DNA of 64,000 bases from JASFHF01 sp050123335 (GTDB lineage Bacteria; Pseudomonadota; Gammaproteobacteria; UBA12402): assembly GCA_050123335.1 (NCBI GenBank), contig JASFHH010000003.1, forward strand, positions 11,524 to 75,523, written 5' to 3'. Of this stretch, positions 26,173 to 34,867 are shown one piece after another. The notes beneath the pieces were generated by a model. That model was not told the origin of the DNA. It worked only from the letters and a program-made list of their open reading frames with translations, and did not search any database. Position numbers and translations under genes: made by a program. Each line of letters starts with the position of its first letter. Within the stretch, counting starts at the first letter, position 1.

Positions 26173-26607
26173 ATGGCCTATAAATCATTAACATTGTTGG
26201 GGTTTGATTTTGGTACGAAATCAATCGGAGTTGCAGTTGGGCAAACAGTAACAAAATCAGCTAAGCCGTTAACTGCTATCAAGGTAAAAGATGATCGTCC
26301 TGATTGGCCCAAGATTATTCAGCTAATTGATGAGTGGAAACCAGATGCGTTAATCGTTGGTTTACCGTTAAATATGGATGGGAGCGAACAGGCGATAACT
26401 CAAGTGGTGAAAAAATTTGCCGATGATTTGCAGCGAAAATTTAATTTACCTGTGCATTTAGTAGACGAACGCTTGACCACAGTTGAAGCACGGGCTAAAT
26501 TATTTGAGGAACAGGGAGGATATCGTGCTCTCCGAAAGCCGAACATTGATGCTATGGCTGCTCAAGTAATTTTAGAAAGCTGGATGCAGCAGAACCGTGA
26601 TGAATGA
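26173..26607 (+). CDS. ruvX: RuvX/YqgF pre-16S rRNA nuclease (Holliday-junction resolvase-like)
   Basis: The 144-residue RNase H-fold protein shows LLGFDFGTKSIGVAVGQ (first catalytic Asp), DALIVGLPLNMDGSEQ and VDERLTTVEA (second acidic site), with an Asp in NIDAMAAQVIL. It trims the 5' end of 16S rRNA. It lies 9 bases before the DsbB-like gene. Confidence 0.92.
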   Translation: MAYKSLTLLGFDFGTKSIGVAVGQTVTKSAKPLTAIKVKDDRPDWPKIIQLIDEWKPDALIVGLPLNMDGSEQAITQVVKKFADDLQRKFNLPVHLVDERLTTVEARAKLFEEQGGYRALRKPNIDAMAAQVILESWMQQNRDE

Positions 26608-26616
26608 GGAATATGT

Positions 26617-27096
26617 ATGATCAGGTTGTCTTTTAAACAAGTATATTTCGTTAGTTTTTTAGTAGCATGCATGTTTATCGGTTTTACGATATTTATTCAG
26701 AGTTGGCAGGTGTTATTACCTTGTCCGTTGTTGCATATTGAGAGAATTATTATGGGGTTATTGGCGTTAATTTTTTTGATTATTGCATTGTATAATCACA
26801 CCATATTAAGTAGAAAAATTTGGAGTTGGTCGGCGTGCGCGATTAGTTTGTTGGGTGCGCTGGTTGCGGGAAGGCATGTTTGGCTGCAGGAGTTTTCTAC
26901 GGGAGAAGTTAGTCTTAATGGTTTTGCGGAGCAGTCGCCACAATCTTCGTTTGTACATTATTTACATCAGGCAGTTAACTCATCATTATGTGTCCAAGTA
27001 CAGTGGTCAATTTTAGGTATTAGCTTGGCTGGCTGGACTTTGATTTTATTTATTTTGTTTGCGGGATTGTGTGTTTGGCAGCGTAATCGGAAATAA
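26617..27096 (+). CDS. DsbB-like membrane protein lacking two of four catalytic cysteines
   Basis: The 159-residue protein has four membrane spans and the DsbB architecture: LLPCPLLHIERIIMGLLAL (usually PCPLCxxQR) and LCVQVQWSILGISLAGWTLI (usually DCAxVxW.FLGLSxPxW). The second Cys of the first periplasmic pair is Leu, and the first Cys of the second pair is absent (SPQSSFVHYL). Only one cysteine remains in each loop. Normal DsbB needs both pairs to pass electrons from DsbA to quinone, so this protein is inactive, altered or dependent on a partner. Confidence 0.75.
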   Translation: MIRLSFKQVYFVSFLVACMFIGFTIFIQSWQVLLPCPLLHIERIIMGLLALIFLIIALYNHTILSRKIWSWSACAISLLGALVAGRHVWLQEFSTGEVSLNGFAEQSPQSSFVHYLHQAVNSSLCVQVQWSILGISLAGWTLILFILFAGLCVWQRNRK

Positions 27097-27138
27097 TGCC
27101 ACGCAGAAGGCGATTTAAATCTCCTTCTGCGTGGCATT
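27095..27138 (+). terminator. Strong hairpin at dsbB-like stop codon
   Basis: The arms AATGCCACGCAGAAGG and CCTTCTGCGTGGCATT (16 bp, perfect) begin within the stop codon and are followed by ATTTAAT. It is a likely terminator for the ruvX operon. A 73-codon frame starting at 27096 is read through this stem and is rejected. Confidence 0.65.
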
Positions 27139-27171
27139 ATTTAATATTAAGAATGGAACTGCAAATATTCC

Positions 27172-27314
27172 AAAATGAAAGAGGCGACTATACAGGCCGC
27201 CTCTTATCTATTCGAGCTATAGCCCGAATCAACTTCCTTGTCTTTCAATCTCCATGTTTATTGCGTCCCTGCAACAATACATTTTCAGGAGATCGTTCTA
27301 AAAAAGTAGCAAAT
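27172..27314 (-). ncRNA. Candidate small RNA with GGA-loop hairpins
   Basis: On the minus strand a promoter-like TTGACA/ATTAAT pair is followed by about 140 nt ending in an AGAGGCG...CGCCTCT stem (27180-27204) and a T-rich tail. Inside, a hairpin presents AGGGA in its loop (27262-27282), the flanking GATCTCC and GGAGATTG pair around it, and AAGGAAG follows; ATTCG and CGAAT form a further stem. Several unpaired GGA motifs recall CsrA-binding RsmY/RsmZ RNAs, but no homology can be shown here. No protein-coding gene lies in 27139-27500. Confidence 0.4.
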
Positions 27315-27320
27315 TGAGTG

Positions 27321-27348
27321 ATTAATGCAATACCTTATTTTTTGTCAA
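27321..27348 (-). promoter_or_regulatory. Sigma70-like promoter for candidate sRNA
   Basis: Minus-strand -35 TTGACA (27343-27348, consensus) and -10 ATTAAT (27321-27326, 4 of 6) with 16-base spacing. Predicted start near 27314. Confidence 0.4.
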
Positions 27349-27500
27349 TTGCTGATTTGGGCACGATCCTAATAATTTTTTTCACAAATATTGATTATAA
27401 ATCATTAAGTTGCAAAAACTTTTTAATCTATAACCGTAAATTTAAGCAAATATTCCACTTTTCGCTGACTAAACTTTCAGAGATTTCTTACAAATAATAT

Positions 27501-27630
27501 ATGGGGGTTCGCATCTTCACTCATTACAAAAAAAGTAGTCGGGTCGCGAGCTTTACATAATTTTTATGGGGCCGGGTCTTTACTAATTACAAAGCTACCG
27601 CACTTGTAATTAGTAAAGACCCGGCCCCAT
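27501..27630. repeat. Palindromic repeat family B, copy 3 (extended, reverse)
   Basis: This is the reverse complement of the copy 2 layout: GGGTTCGCATCTTCACTCAT at one end, TCGGGTCGCGAGCTTTACAT in the middle and the GGGGCCGGGTC hairpin (about 27568-27630) at the other. Its terminal T is the first base of the yrbG stop codon, so insertion or growth reached the gene end exactly. Confidence 0.8.
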
Positions 27631-28604
27631 TATATACATAAAATGATCAAATATGCGATATATGCAGCTAACAAGATGCTGCCTTTTGTTTTAGTGAGTA
27701 CTTTTTTGTCTTTGCGGCCAAATGCAAAAAAGAACAATAGGACGGTGATGCCAAACATCATAGTAAAATCGATGAGCAGGTGTGGCGCTACATGGATCTG
27801 ACAAATGATTGCAGGTAGGCCAATTACGGCAAGCAGATTAAAAATATTGGAGCCGATTACATTACCGATAATGATGTCGTATTCTTTTTTTCTGGCACAA
27901 GCCAGTGAGGTTGCCAGTTCTGGGAGGCTGGTGCCTAAAGCAACGATGGTTAAACCAATGATTAAGTCGCTAATATTAAATTGGTGCGCAATATGTATCG
28001 CACTTTTTACAATCAAATTTGAGCTGATTGGAAGAAGGATTAAGCCAAATGTTATTAGCAAAATGGCTTTCTTAAGTGGTACTTTAGCTTCGATTTCTTT
28101 GCGGTATTCAGTTTCCAAGACGTCTTTGCGCAAAAATTTCTTTCTTCTTTTGCCTTCCTGAATTAGCCAGAATACTACCAAAATAGCTCCAATCAGCAAT
28201 AATATTCCATCGCCTCGGCCAAGCTTGCCGCTTAACATGAATGCGCCGACTAACAGCATAGAAATGAACAATAGCGGAAATTCTTTACGCAGGGTGGTAG
28301 ATCGTACTCTTAATGGAACAATTAATGCGGTGATCCCTAAAACTAGGCCTATATTGGCTATGTTTGAACCCATCACATTACCAATTGCTATATTCGGATT
28401 ACCATGTATTGCAGCCATTACTGAGATTACCATTTCAGGAATTGAAGTACCTAGAGCAATAATAGTTAGTCCAATCAAGCGTGGCGATAAGCCAAATTTT
28501 CTAGCTAAAGTCGCTGCGCCGGAAACCGCGCTATTAGCAGCCCAGGCCAACAAGAAAAATCCTGCTAGTAATAAAATCAATGATGTTAATAGCCCAAGCT
28601 GCAT
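27630..28604 (-). CDS. Sodium/calcium exchanger-family protein (YrbG-like)
   Basis: About 324 residues from ATG 28604. The longer frame to 28652 runs through a GGTGTCTGACACC palindrome and lacks a ribosome site, while AAGG precedes 28604. It has two inverted halves, each with the alpha-repeat motif: GLTIIALGTSIPEM with GNVMGSNIANIGLVLG, and GLTIVALGTSLPEL with GNVIGSNIFNLLAV. These are the ion-binding repeats of the CaCA family. It probably exchanges Ca2+ for Na+ or H+ at the inner membrane. Confidence 0.9.
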   Translation of the reverse strand: MQLGLLTSLILLLAGFFLLAWAANSAVSGAATLARKFGLSPRLIGLTIIALGTSIPEMVISVMAAIHGNPNIAIGNVMGSNIANIGLVLGITALIVPLRVRSTTLRKEFPLLFISMLLVGAFMLSGKLGRGDGILLLIGAILVVFWLIQEGKRRKKFLRKDVLETEYRKEIEAKVPLKKAILLITFGLILLPISSNLIVKSAIHIAHQFNISDLIIGLTIVALGTSLPELATSLACARKKEYDIIIGNVIGSNIFNLLAVIGLPAIICQIHVAPHLLIDFTMMFGITVLLFFFAFGRKDKKVLTKTKGSILLAAYIAYLIILCI

Positions 28605-28826
28605 GATAAAAAACCTTGTATTAAGGGTTCGTTTTAATAAGGTGTCTGACACCTTGCATTCGAAATTGCAAAAATTATAGCATAATAAGTTTGTTTAAGC
28701 TGATAAAGTTGACTGGTTTTGATGAAATTCTGTAAAGATCAATTGTTTTTTTCCTTCAAGCTTGCTTTTTGGATGAAACTTATATAACGTAAATATTACG
28801 AGGGAATCAATTATAGGAGATTTACC

Positions 28827-29051
28827 ATGTTTAAATTTAGCACGTTAGAATGGATCAGTCTAATTGTATTAATAATCGGCGGTCTTAATGATATATTTCT
28901 TGGTGTAATGCGTTGGGATATTTTTAGGGCAATATTTGGCGGTTGGTTGGCGAGTTTAATATATATCGTAATTTGCTTAGCTGCTGTTTATATGGTTTAT
29001 GCTCTTTGGACTTGGCGTAAAGAGCATAAAGAAGAAAAAGCTGCCAAATAA
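28827..29051 (+). CDS. DUF378-family small membrane protein
   Basis: The 74-residue protein has two membrane spans (about 10-28 and 38-60) around GGLNDIFLGVMRWD, the DUF378 signature, and a charged Lys/Glu tail. AGGAGAT precedes ATG 28827. Function is unknown; homologues are common in bacteria. Confidence 0.7.
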   Translation: MFKFSTLEWISLIVLIIGGLNDIFLGVMRWDIFRAIFGGWLASLIYIVICLAAVYMVYALWTWRKEHKEEKAAK

Positions 29052-29052
29052 A

Positions 29053-32000
29053 TTATAGTTCTATCCACAAGGGAATTGCTGGGTAATACAATCCACAAGA
29101 TATTTTTTCAGAGTATAATTGCATCAGTAATTGTTGATAATTAGTTAATTGTTGCTGATGCTTTATTCTTTCTTGAGCGATAAATTTTTCGATATTTTTT
29201 CCGCTGAAAGCTGTGGTTTTGTAATCGATAATCCAGCGTTTATTTTGATCAATAAAGGTGCGATCGATTCTGTAGTGTTTTAATTGATTGTTTTGTGTAG
29301 TAGATATTGCAAATTCATTGCGATGATCCTGGTGATTTTTTAAGATCCATTGCGCGCGCGGGTCAGTTAAAATATTTTTTAAGACGAGTTCAATTTGTTT
29401 TTTAGCATAGTCTAAATTATCAGATAATACACCAAGTTGAATCAGCATATTTTGCCAGTATGGCAAAGAATTTTGTATGCGTTTTTCTGGCCATTTATCG
29501 ATGCCCTCAATTGATATTTGCTGCAAGATACGATGAATGACCGTACCAAGGTGAGTGTTGGTATTGTTTGGGGGTGCAAGTGACTTTGTTCCTTCGAATC
29601 TGTCATCCCGGACCCAGTCAGTTGATCCGGGATCCATGTTCCCAAATCTGTCATCCCGCGACCCAGCCTGAAGCCTGTCCTGCGGCGCAGCCAGTTGACC
29701 GGAGGAATCGCGGGATCCAGGTTGTTCGGCACGCACAATCCGTCTTAATTGAGATAAGGTTTTGTGTGCAGCATTAGTTTGTTGTCTTTCTTCTGTGCTT
29801 TTGAATTCTTCTTTAACTTGCGGCCAAATTAAATTTAAAAAACTTCCTTTTTTTGGTTCATTGTTCGGTCCTGCGGTACCAAATAAATGCAACTGGTGTT
29901 TGGCGCGAGTCATGGCAACATAAAGTAATCGCTGAGTTTCAAAGTTATTTTTGCGTTTTTCGTGTGTTTCAAGATAATTATAAATTTTATCTTTTTGCTC
30001 TGCATAATTTTTTATTGGCGCTAAAATTAACTCATCGCCGAATTCTGCTCGAGGTTGATCGGTCCATAATAAAAGCTGTTTTTCTGTTTGCCGTGCCTGG
30101 CGATGCAAACCTGGTAAAATTACCGTGTCAAATTCAAGGCCTTTAGCTTTATGAATTGTCATAATTTGTAGGGTATCATCGTTGGTTGCGGCAGGAGAGG
30201 TAAATAATGTTTCAATTTTTTCTTCGAGTTGGGTGAAATTTTTAATATCACCACCGGCGTCGAAAGTTTCTAATAATTTAAAATAAGTTTTTGCGTCTTC
30301 GATATCAGAACTTTTATTTAAACAAGCGCCCCCATTTATTGATAACCAAGTGTCAAAGACAAAATTGCGCAAATTTTTACGGCCGCGATTTTGTAATGCC
30401 TGATCGAGCCGTTCACATAAAAATAATAAATTTTGTTGTGTATTTACATCAAGTTTTTGTAGGGTGTTTGGATCGTTAATACTTTGCCATATGGTTTCGT
30501 GCTGATTGGCAATGCAATGTAAATCTTTTAAACTCAAGCCACACCATGGTGCGCGTAAGATTGCAAGCCAGGCAATTTTATCTGCAAAATTTAGTAATGC
30601 GCGAGTTAAAGCCAATAAATCCTGAATTATCGGGTTGGTATTTAGTTTATCGATCTCAATTGCCTGATAAGTTAAGTTACAGTTTTGTAGCGCAGGTAAA
30701 ATGTCAGTTAAATGAGAACGTGATCTGACTAAGATGGCGATTTTTTGTTGTGTGTTTTGTTGCTTAATCGATTTAATTAATTTAACTATTTCATTAACAT
30801 CATTTGATGTGTGTATTTTGACACAGGTATCAGGAGTGTTTTCGTGAAAACTTTTAGTTTGACTGTATTTTACTGCGCCGTCAGTTAGATTTTCTACTTG
30901 CGGGAAGATATCGGTAAAAACCTGATTAAACCAATTTATTAATTTTTTGTTGGAGCGAAAGTTTGTTGATAAAGTTATTGGGTTTAATTTAATATTTCCA
31001 ATTCCATATTGACGTGCGCGAATAAATAATCCGACGCGGGCTTCGCGAAAACGATAAATTGATTGCATCGGGTCGCCAACAATAAATAATGTGCGCCCAT
31101 CATTTTCTTCCCAGCCGGCGGTTAGTAATTCTAATAATTCGATCTGGGAGATAGAAGTGTCTTGAAACTCATCTACCAGAATATGTTTGATCTTATAGTC
31201 TAAAAATAATGCCAAGTCAGTTGGATCGTCGGTTGTGCCTAATACGTTTTTAGCTGCTTGCGCTACTTCAATAAAATCTATTTCGCCAATTTCCTGGAAA
31301 ACTAATTTTAGAAACGCAGCAGCGCGTGGTAATAAAATTGTTAAAGATTCTAAAGTTTGCCATTGTTGTTCTGAATATTTAGTTGGTGGAATAATTTTTG
31401 CTTCAGTTAATGCTTCGCGGAAATCATCATGCGCAGAAAGTTGCTGTAATAAATCCAGTACATGTTGTTTCATCGGTTTATCGTTTGCTGGAAAACCATT
31501 TCTCTTATCGATAGTTTTGCGCCAGTCGTTTTTATCGGTTAAAAATATTTTAGCAATGAATTGCCAATAATTTATTTCTTCTGTTGTGTTATCCCGCGGC
31601 AAGCCTGTCCTGCGGCCCAGCCAGTTGACCGGAGGAACCGCGGGATCCATGTTTGTTTTTGCAAACTCAGCTAAAACTTTTATTTCCTGTGCCAAATTTT
31701 TTGGCAAGATATTATTTAATTTTTCCAGGCAATCATAAGAAATATTTCGCAGGCTTTGTTCTAAATCTTCACGTGAAATTTTTTGACCATGTACATGTGG
31801 TAACCATTGGTCACGTTTAGCCAACATTGCGGCAATTAGGTTTTGTGTTTTACTAAAATCATTGTCAAGATGTAGCAATAATTGTTTGATGTGGAAAGCG
31901 CATGCTTCATTAGAATAAATTTGCATCAATAATTCATATGCGGCTTTTAGATATAATGGTTTTGCATCATCAGTGATTTTGGTAATCGTCCCAAAAGAAG

Positions 32001-32358
32001 ACAGCATCGGCATCTGTTGTGCAAGATTATGACATAATGAATCAATAGTTTTAATTTGTAAACGGTTTGGATTTTCTAAAAGATTCCAGTTATGTTTTTT
32101 ATCTTGTGCTAAAGCTTGTTTGGCATATTCTTCAGTGGCGTTTTGCAATGCAGCAATTACACGATTACGCATTTCATTGGCGGCTTTTTTAGTAAAGGTT
32201 ATTGCAAGAATTTCTTCAGGTTTTTTAACTATACTTAATAAACGCAAAATTCGTTGTGTAAGCAAAGTGGTTTTGCCGGATCCCGCAGGAGCTTGTACGA
32301 TAAATGATTTATCGTATTCTAAAGCTTGTTGTCGTTGTGCTAAATCAGTTATGTTCAT
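29053..32358 (-). CDS. AddA-like UvrD/RecB-family helicase-nuclease with repeat insertions
   Basis: About 1101 residues from ATG 32358 (MNITDLAQRQQAL), a start that overlaps the upstream AddB-like gene by 14 bases; the longer frame is not needed. It carries Walker A APAGSGKTTLL, DEXX-like ILVDEFQDTS, GDPMQSIYRFREARVG, MTIHKAKGLEFDTVILPG, RLLYVAMTRAKHQLHLFG and a C-terminal PD-(D/E)XK nuclease (RWIIDYKTTAFSG). It processes double-strand breaks for recombination. Palindromic repeats are translated in frame near residues 237-257 and 880-920, both between conserved motifs, so the protein probably stays functional. Confidence 0.88.
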   Translation of the reverse strand: MNITDLAQRQQALEYDKSFIVQAPAGSGKTTLLTQRILRLLSIVKKPEEILAITFTKKAANEMRNRVIAALQNATEEYAKQALAQDKKHNWNLLENPNRLQIKTIDSLCHNLAQQMPMLSSFGTITKITDDAKPLYLKAAYELLMQIYSNEACAFHIKQLLLHLDNDFSKTQNLIAAMLAKRDQWLPHVHGQKISREDLEQSLRNISYDCLEKLNNILPKNLAQEIKVLAEFAKTNMDPAVPPVNWLGRRTGLPRDNTTEEINYWQFIAKIFLTDKNDWRKTIDKRNGFPANDKPMKQHVLDLLQQLSAHDDFREALTEAKIIPPTKYSEQQWQTLESLTILLPRAAAFLKLVFQEIGEIDFIEVAQAAKNVLGTTDDPTDLALFLDYKIKHILVDEFQDTSISQIELLELLTAGWEENDGRTLFIVGDPMQSIYRFREARVGLFIRARQYGIGNIKLNPITLSTNFRSNKKLINWFNQVFTDIFPQVENLTDGAVKYSQTKSFHENTPDTCVKIHTSNDVNEIVKLIKSIKQQNTQQKIAILVRSRSHLTDILPALQNCNLTYQAIEIDKLNTNPIIQDLLALTRALLNFADKIAWLAILRAPWCGLSLKDLHCIANQHETIWQSINDPNTLQKLDVNTQQNLLFLCERLDQALQNRGRKNLRNFVFDTWLSINGGACLNKSSDIEDAKTYFKLLETFDAGGDIKNFTQLEEKIETLFTSPAATNDDTLQIMTIHKAKGLEFDTVILPGLHRQARQTEKQLLLWTDQPRAEFGDELILAPIKNYAEQKDKIYNYLETHEKRKNNFETQRLLYVAMTRAKHQLHLFGTAGPNNEPKKGSFLNLIWPQVKEEFKSTEERQQTNAAHKTLSQLRRIVRAEQPGSRDSSGQLAAPQDRLQAGSRDDRFGNMDPGSTDWVRDDRFEGTKSLAPPNNTNTHLGTVIHRILQQISIEGIDKWPEKRIQNSLPYWQNMLIQLGVLSDNLDYAKKQIELVLKNILTDPRAQWILKNHQDHRNEFAISTTQNNQLKHYRIDRTFIDQNKRWIIDYKTTAFSGKNIEKFIAQERIKHQQQLTNYQQLLMQLYSEKISCGLYYPAIPLWIEL
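29601..29720. repeat. Family C repeats, two tandem copies inside the AddA-like gene
   Basis: Copy a (29601-29640) runs TGTCATCCCGG to CCGGGATCCATGTT. Copy b (29649-29720) runs TGTCATCCCGCGAC to CGCGGGATCCAG with an internal CCTGTCCTGCGGC part. Both are read in frame on the minus strand as PGSRD and MDPGS-type peptides, adding about 40 residues before the nuclease domain. Confidence 0.85.
31588..31650. repeat. Family C repeat in the AddA-like gene, N-terminal site
   Basis: GTTATCCCGCGGC to GCCGCGGGATCCA-type ends with the same AAGCCTGTCCTGCGGC centre as the copies at 29649 and 60735. It is read in frame as about 21 residues (MDPAVPPVNWLGRRTGLPRD) within a helicase linker. Confidence 0.85.
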
Positions 32359-34810
32359 AAATTCTGCATAAGCCATGTAATTTGCAATATTTACAGGTTT
32401 CAATAGGGTTTTTAGGATCAACTGTTGCATGACCTGCGTAAAAATCATTAGCTAAAGTTGTGGTGATTTTTTTCCATGATTTTAATTGATCTCCCCAATT
32501 TATTTTTGCTGAAGCGTTTTTAAATTCCAATTTTCCTGGGGATATTTGTGCAAATGCTATGTCGTTAATTTCATGTGGAATATTGGCTGCGTATAAAGGA
32601 AGTTGTGGCTTATTGGGCCGATCACCAAACCAATCGTTAATGCTGGTTTTGCCAGTTTTATAATCAATTAAAATATAATTTTTATCTACCTGATCGATGC
32701 GGTCAACGCGCACATTAAATTTAAGTTTTCCGCATTTAATCGAATATTTTTGTTCTTGTTTTACAACTGCAAAAGGTTCACGAGTTTTTTCTAGTTGTAA
32801 CCAATCAAAAATCAATTTCTGTAATCGAAGTTGCTCAAGTTTGGCAAATTCTGATTTTGTGTTTAATGTTTTTTTAGTTGCTGTGTCGATTAATTGCTTT
32901 AGCTCGCTTTCTTGAATTGTACATAATTTTTCGTGTGTTTTAAGCTGTTGCCAAATCATTTCCAAAATTTTATGCGTTATTGATCCGCGTTCTAATGAGT
33001 TAATTCCTTCTGTGGGCTCAGGTGTTTCTTCTGCATGCAGACGATATTTGGCAAAAGCGCGAAATGGACAAGCTGCTTGTTGTTCTAAAATGTTGGAACC
33101 TGCTTGTAAGGTTTCGTGTTCTTGTATGCTTGGAGCAGTATCGTTTTTTAAAGTTATAAATTCTTGTTGAGTGATTTTAAATTTTGGTTTGCTTTTCGGT
33201 TTTTCGATTATCGGAAAATTTTTAATTAATGGACTAGGCTGCAGAGCGCCATCTTGGTTTTGGGTGGAATAACTAAAAATTAAATTGGTTGAATTTTGGA
33301 TAAATTGATTTGTCATCATGTGCGCAAAGTAATATTCACGTTCCGTGGTGGCGCGCAGCATATTATATTTTTTTTGTAAACTAATTGGTAAAAATGGATT
33401 TGGTTTAGGATTATTTGGCCAGGCTTTATCATCTAAACCCATTATCCATGCATTATCAAATGGTAAGCCGGTTGCTTCTAGTGTGCCTAAAATCTGAATT
33501 TTTGCATGAGGTTTTTTAGTTTGAAATAGAGTTTGTGCGGCCAAACGTTTTAAGTGTGATAAAGCTTGAGTGTAAGTAAAGGAGTTTTGTACTAAAGAAA
33601 GCGCTGCAAATTCTTCTAATAATTTATGCCAGCGTTCGATGGTTTTATATTCTTTATTCGTAAGTTTTCTTGTGCCTGGCCAACCGACAGTATTAAGTTG
33701 TTGATTAAAAATATTAACCCATGCATGCAGTGACATTTTGTCATTCCGCGGCTTGATCGCGGAATCCAGAAAAGGCTGCCAAATGGCCTGGAGCCCGAAT
33801 AATTGCTGTGTAATTTCCGAGATGACAATGTAATTGGATGTTGATGTTTGTCGCAATTGAAAATTAAGCATCGCGCGTTGCGGTAAGTCTTCAAAATTTC
33901 CAATAAAAGGTGAACGTAAAAGATATCCGATATCATTAATATGAGTTTTTCCAATGTTTAAACTTAAGATTTCTAAGGCTGTGTAGATCATAGGCTCATC
34001 ACTAAGTTTATTACCAAAAGAAATATTATATTTTGTATCATCTGTGAAAATCTCAAAGAAAATTCTGTTAACGTCATTATAAATTTCATTTAGGTTTGGA
34101 ATTATGCAGCCGATATGATTTGAATTTTGTTGTTTTGCCCAATTAGCCATTGCATAAATTTCATCTTCGGTGTTTGATAGTGCTGCACAGTGTATTGTTT
34201 GGTTATGCGCTTGGGTTTGGTAATTAATAATTTCGCAATTTAAGCTATCAAATAATAATTGTTCAGCAGGGGCTATTTCTAAAAATCCAATTAGAATGAC
34301 ACGTTTAGGTTTGTTTAAGTTGTGAAGTTGTGTGGTAATCAAGTTGATTAGGCTGGATGGATCAATCCAATTATTTTTTTTGCAAGTTTGCACAAAAGTT
34401 TCAGTCCAATTTCTCCAACAGTAATTATCATCGTGTTGTAAAATTTCCGGATCATCAAGCGAAATATTATATTTTTGCAGCAACTCCCATGCTTGTTGTG
34501 CGGCAGTTGCCGTCGAGTTAATTGATAATAATGCATCATCGGTTTGGTTTTTGATAATTGTTTGCCACAAAAGAAAAGTTTGTTGTGGATTTAATAAAAC
34601 TTGCGGTTCGCCAATGGCTTTAGTTTGTAATTCAATAAAACATCGTGCAAGCCAGGCATCAAGCGGTAATACATCTAAGCTGATCCAGGTATCAATATTG
34701 CGCGAGGTTTGTAAATTTTTATACTGATGTGCTAACCAATTTGCCAGGCGTTTGTTGGCGGTTAGGATCAAAGTGTCCGGGTTAAGTTGTGCAAAAAGGT
34801 CGTCAAGCAT
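32345..34810 (-). CDS. AddB-like nuclease of the RecB superfamily
   Basis: About 821 residues from ATG 34810 (MLDDLFAQL). A longer frame to 34912 starts inside a family A hairpin. The N-terminal part is an inactivated helicase-like region with TANKRLANWLAHQ. The C-terminal nuclease has VDRIDQ and ILIDYKTGKTS, and four cysteines placed as in AddB iron-sulphur clusters: AACPFRAFAKY and CKYCKLHGLC. It is partner to the AddA-like protein, with a 14-base overlap. Residues about 348-358 come from a family C repeat. Confidence 0.85.
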   Translation of the reverse strand: MLDDLFAQLNPDTLILTANKRLANWLAHQYKNLQTSRNIDTWISLDVLPLDAWLARCFIELQTKAIGEPQVLLNPQQTFLLWQTIIKNQTDDALLSINSTATAAQQAWELLQKYNISLDDPEILQHDDNYCWRNWTETFVQTCKKNNWIDPSSLINLITTQLHNLNKPKRVILIGFLEIAPAEQLLFDSLNCEIINYQTQAHNQTIHCAALSNTEDEIYAMANWAKQQNSNHIGCIIPNLNEIYNDVNRIFFEIFTDDTKYNISFGNKLSDEPMIYTALEILSLNIGKTHINDIGYLLRSPFIGNFEDLPQRAMLNFQLRQTSTSNYIVISEITQQLFGLQAIWQPFLDSAIKPRNDKMSLHAWVNIFNQQLNTVGWPGTRKLTNKEYKTIERWHKLLEEFAALSLVQNSFTYTQALSHLKRLAAQTLFQTKKPHAKIQILGTLEATGLPFDNAWIMGLDDKAWPNNPKPNPFLPISLQKKYNMLRATTEREYYFAHMMTNQFIQNSTNLIFSYSTQNQDGALQPSPLIKNFPIIEKPKSKPKFKITQQEFITLKNDTAPSIQEHETLQAGSNILEQQAACPFRAFAKYRLHAEETPEPTEGINSLERGSITHKILEMIWQQLKTHEKLCTIQESELKQLIDTATKKTLNTKSEFAKLEQLRLQKLIFDWLQLEKTREPFAVVKQEQKYSIKCGKLKFNVRVDRIDQVDKNYILIDYKTGKTSINDWFGDRPNKPQLPLYAANIPHEINDIAFAQISPGKLEFKNASAKINWGDQLKSWKKITTTLANDFYAGHATVDPKNPIETCKYCKLHGLCRIYEHN
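33739..33768. repeat. Minimal family C repeat in the AddB-like gene
   Basis: A 30-base unit, TGTCATTCCGCGG...CGCGGAATCCA, is read in frame on the minus strand as LDSAIKPRND. It lacks the longer centre seen in other copies. Confidence 0.8.
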
Positions 34811-34867
34811 AGGGCTAAAAATAGCAGTTAGTCCGTAATTTGTACAGATATTTTGAGGGGTATAAAT

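Noticed and set aside
27096..27317. 73-codon frame after the DsbB-like gene
   Set aside because: Its first residues (MPRRRRF) come from the stem of a terminator hairpin and it crosses the structured minus-strand sRNA candidate; no ribosome site.
29442..29777. Overlapping frames on both strands across the AddA-like repeat insertion
   Set aside because: They arise from the GC-rich palindromic insert; only the frame continuous with the helicase and nuclease motifs is real.
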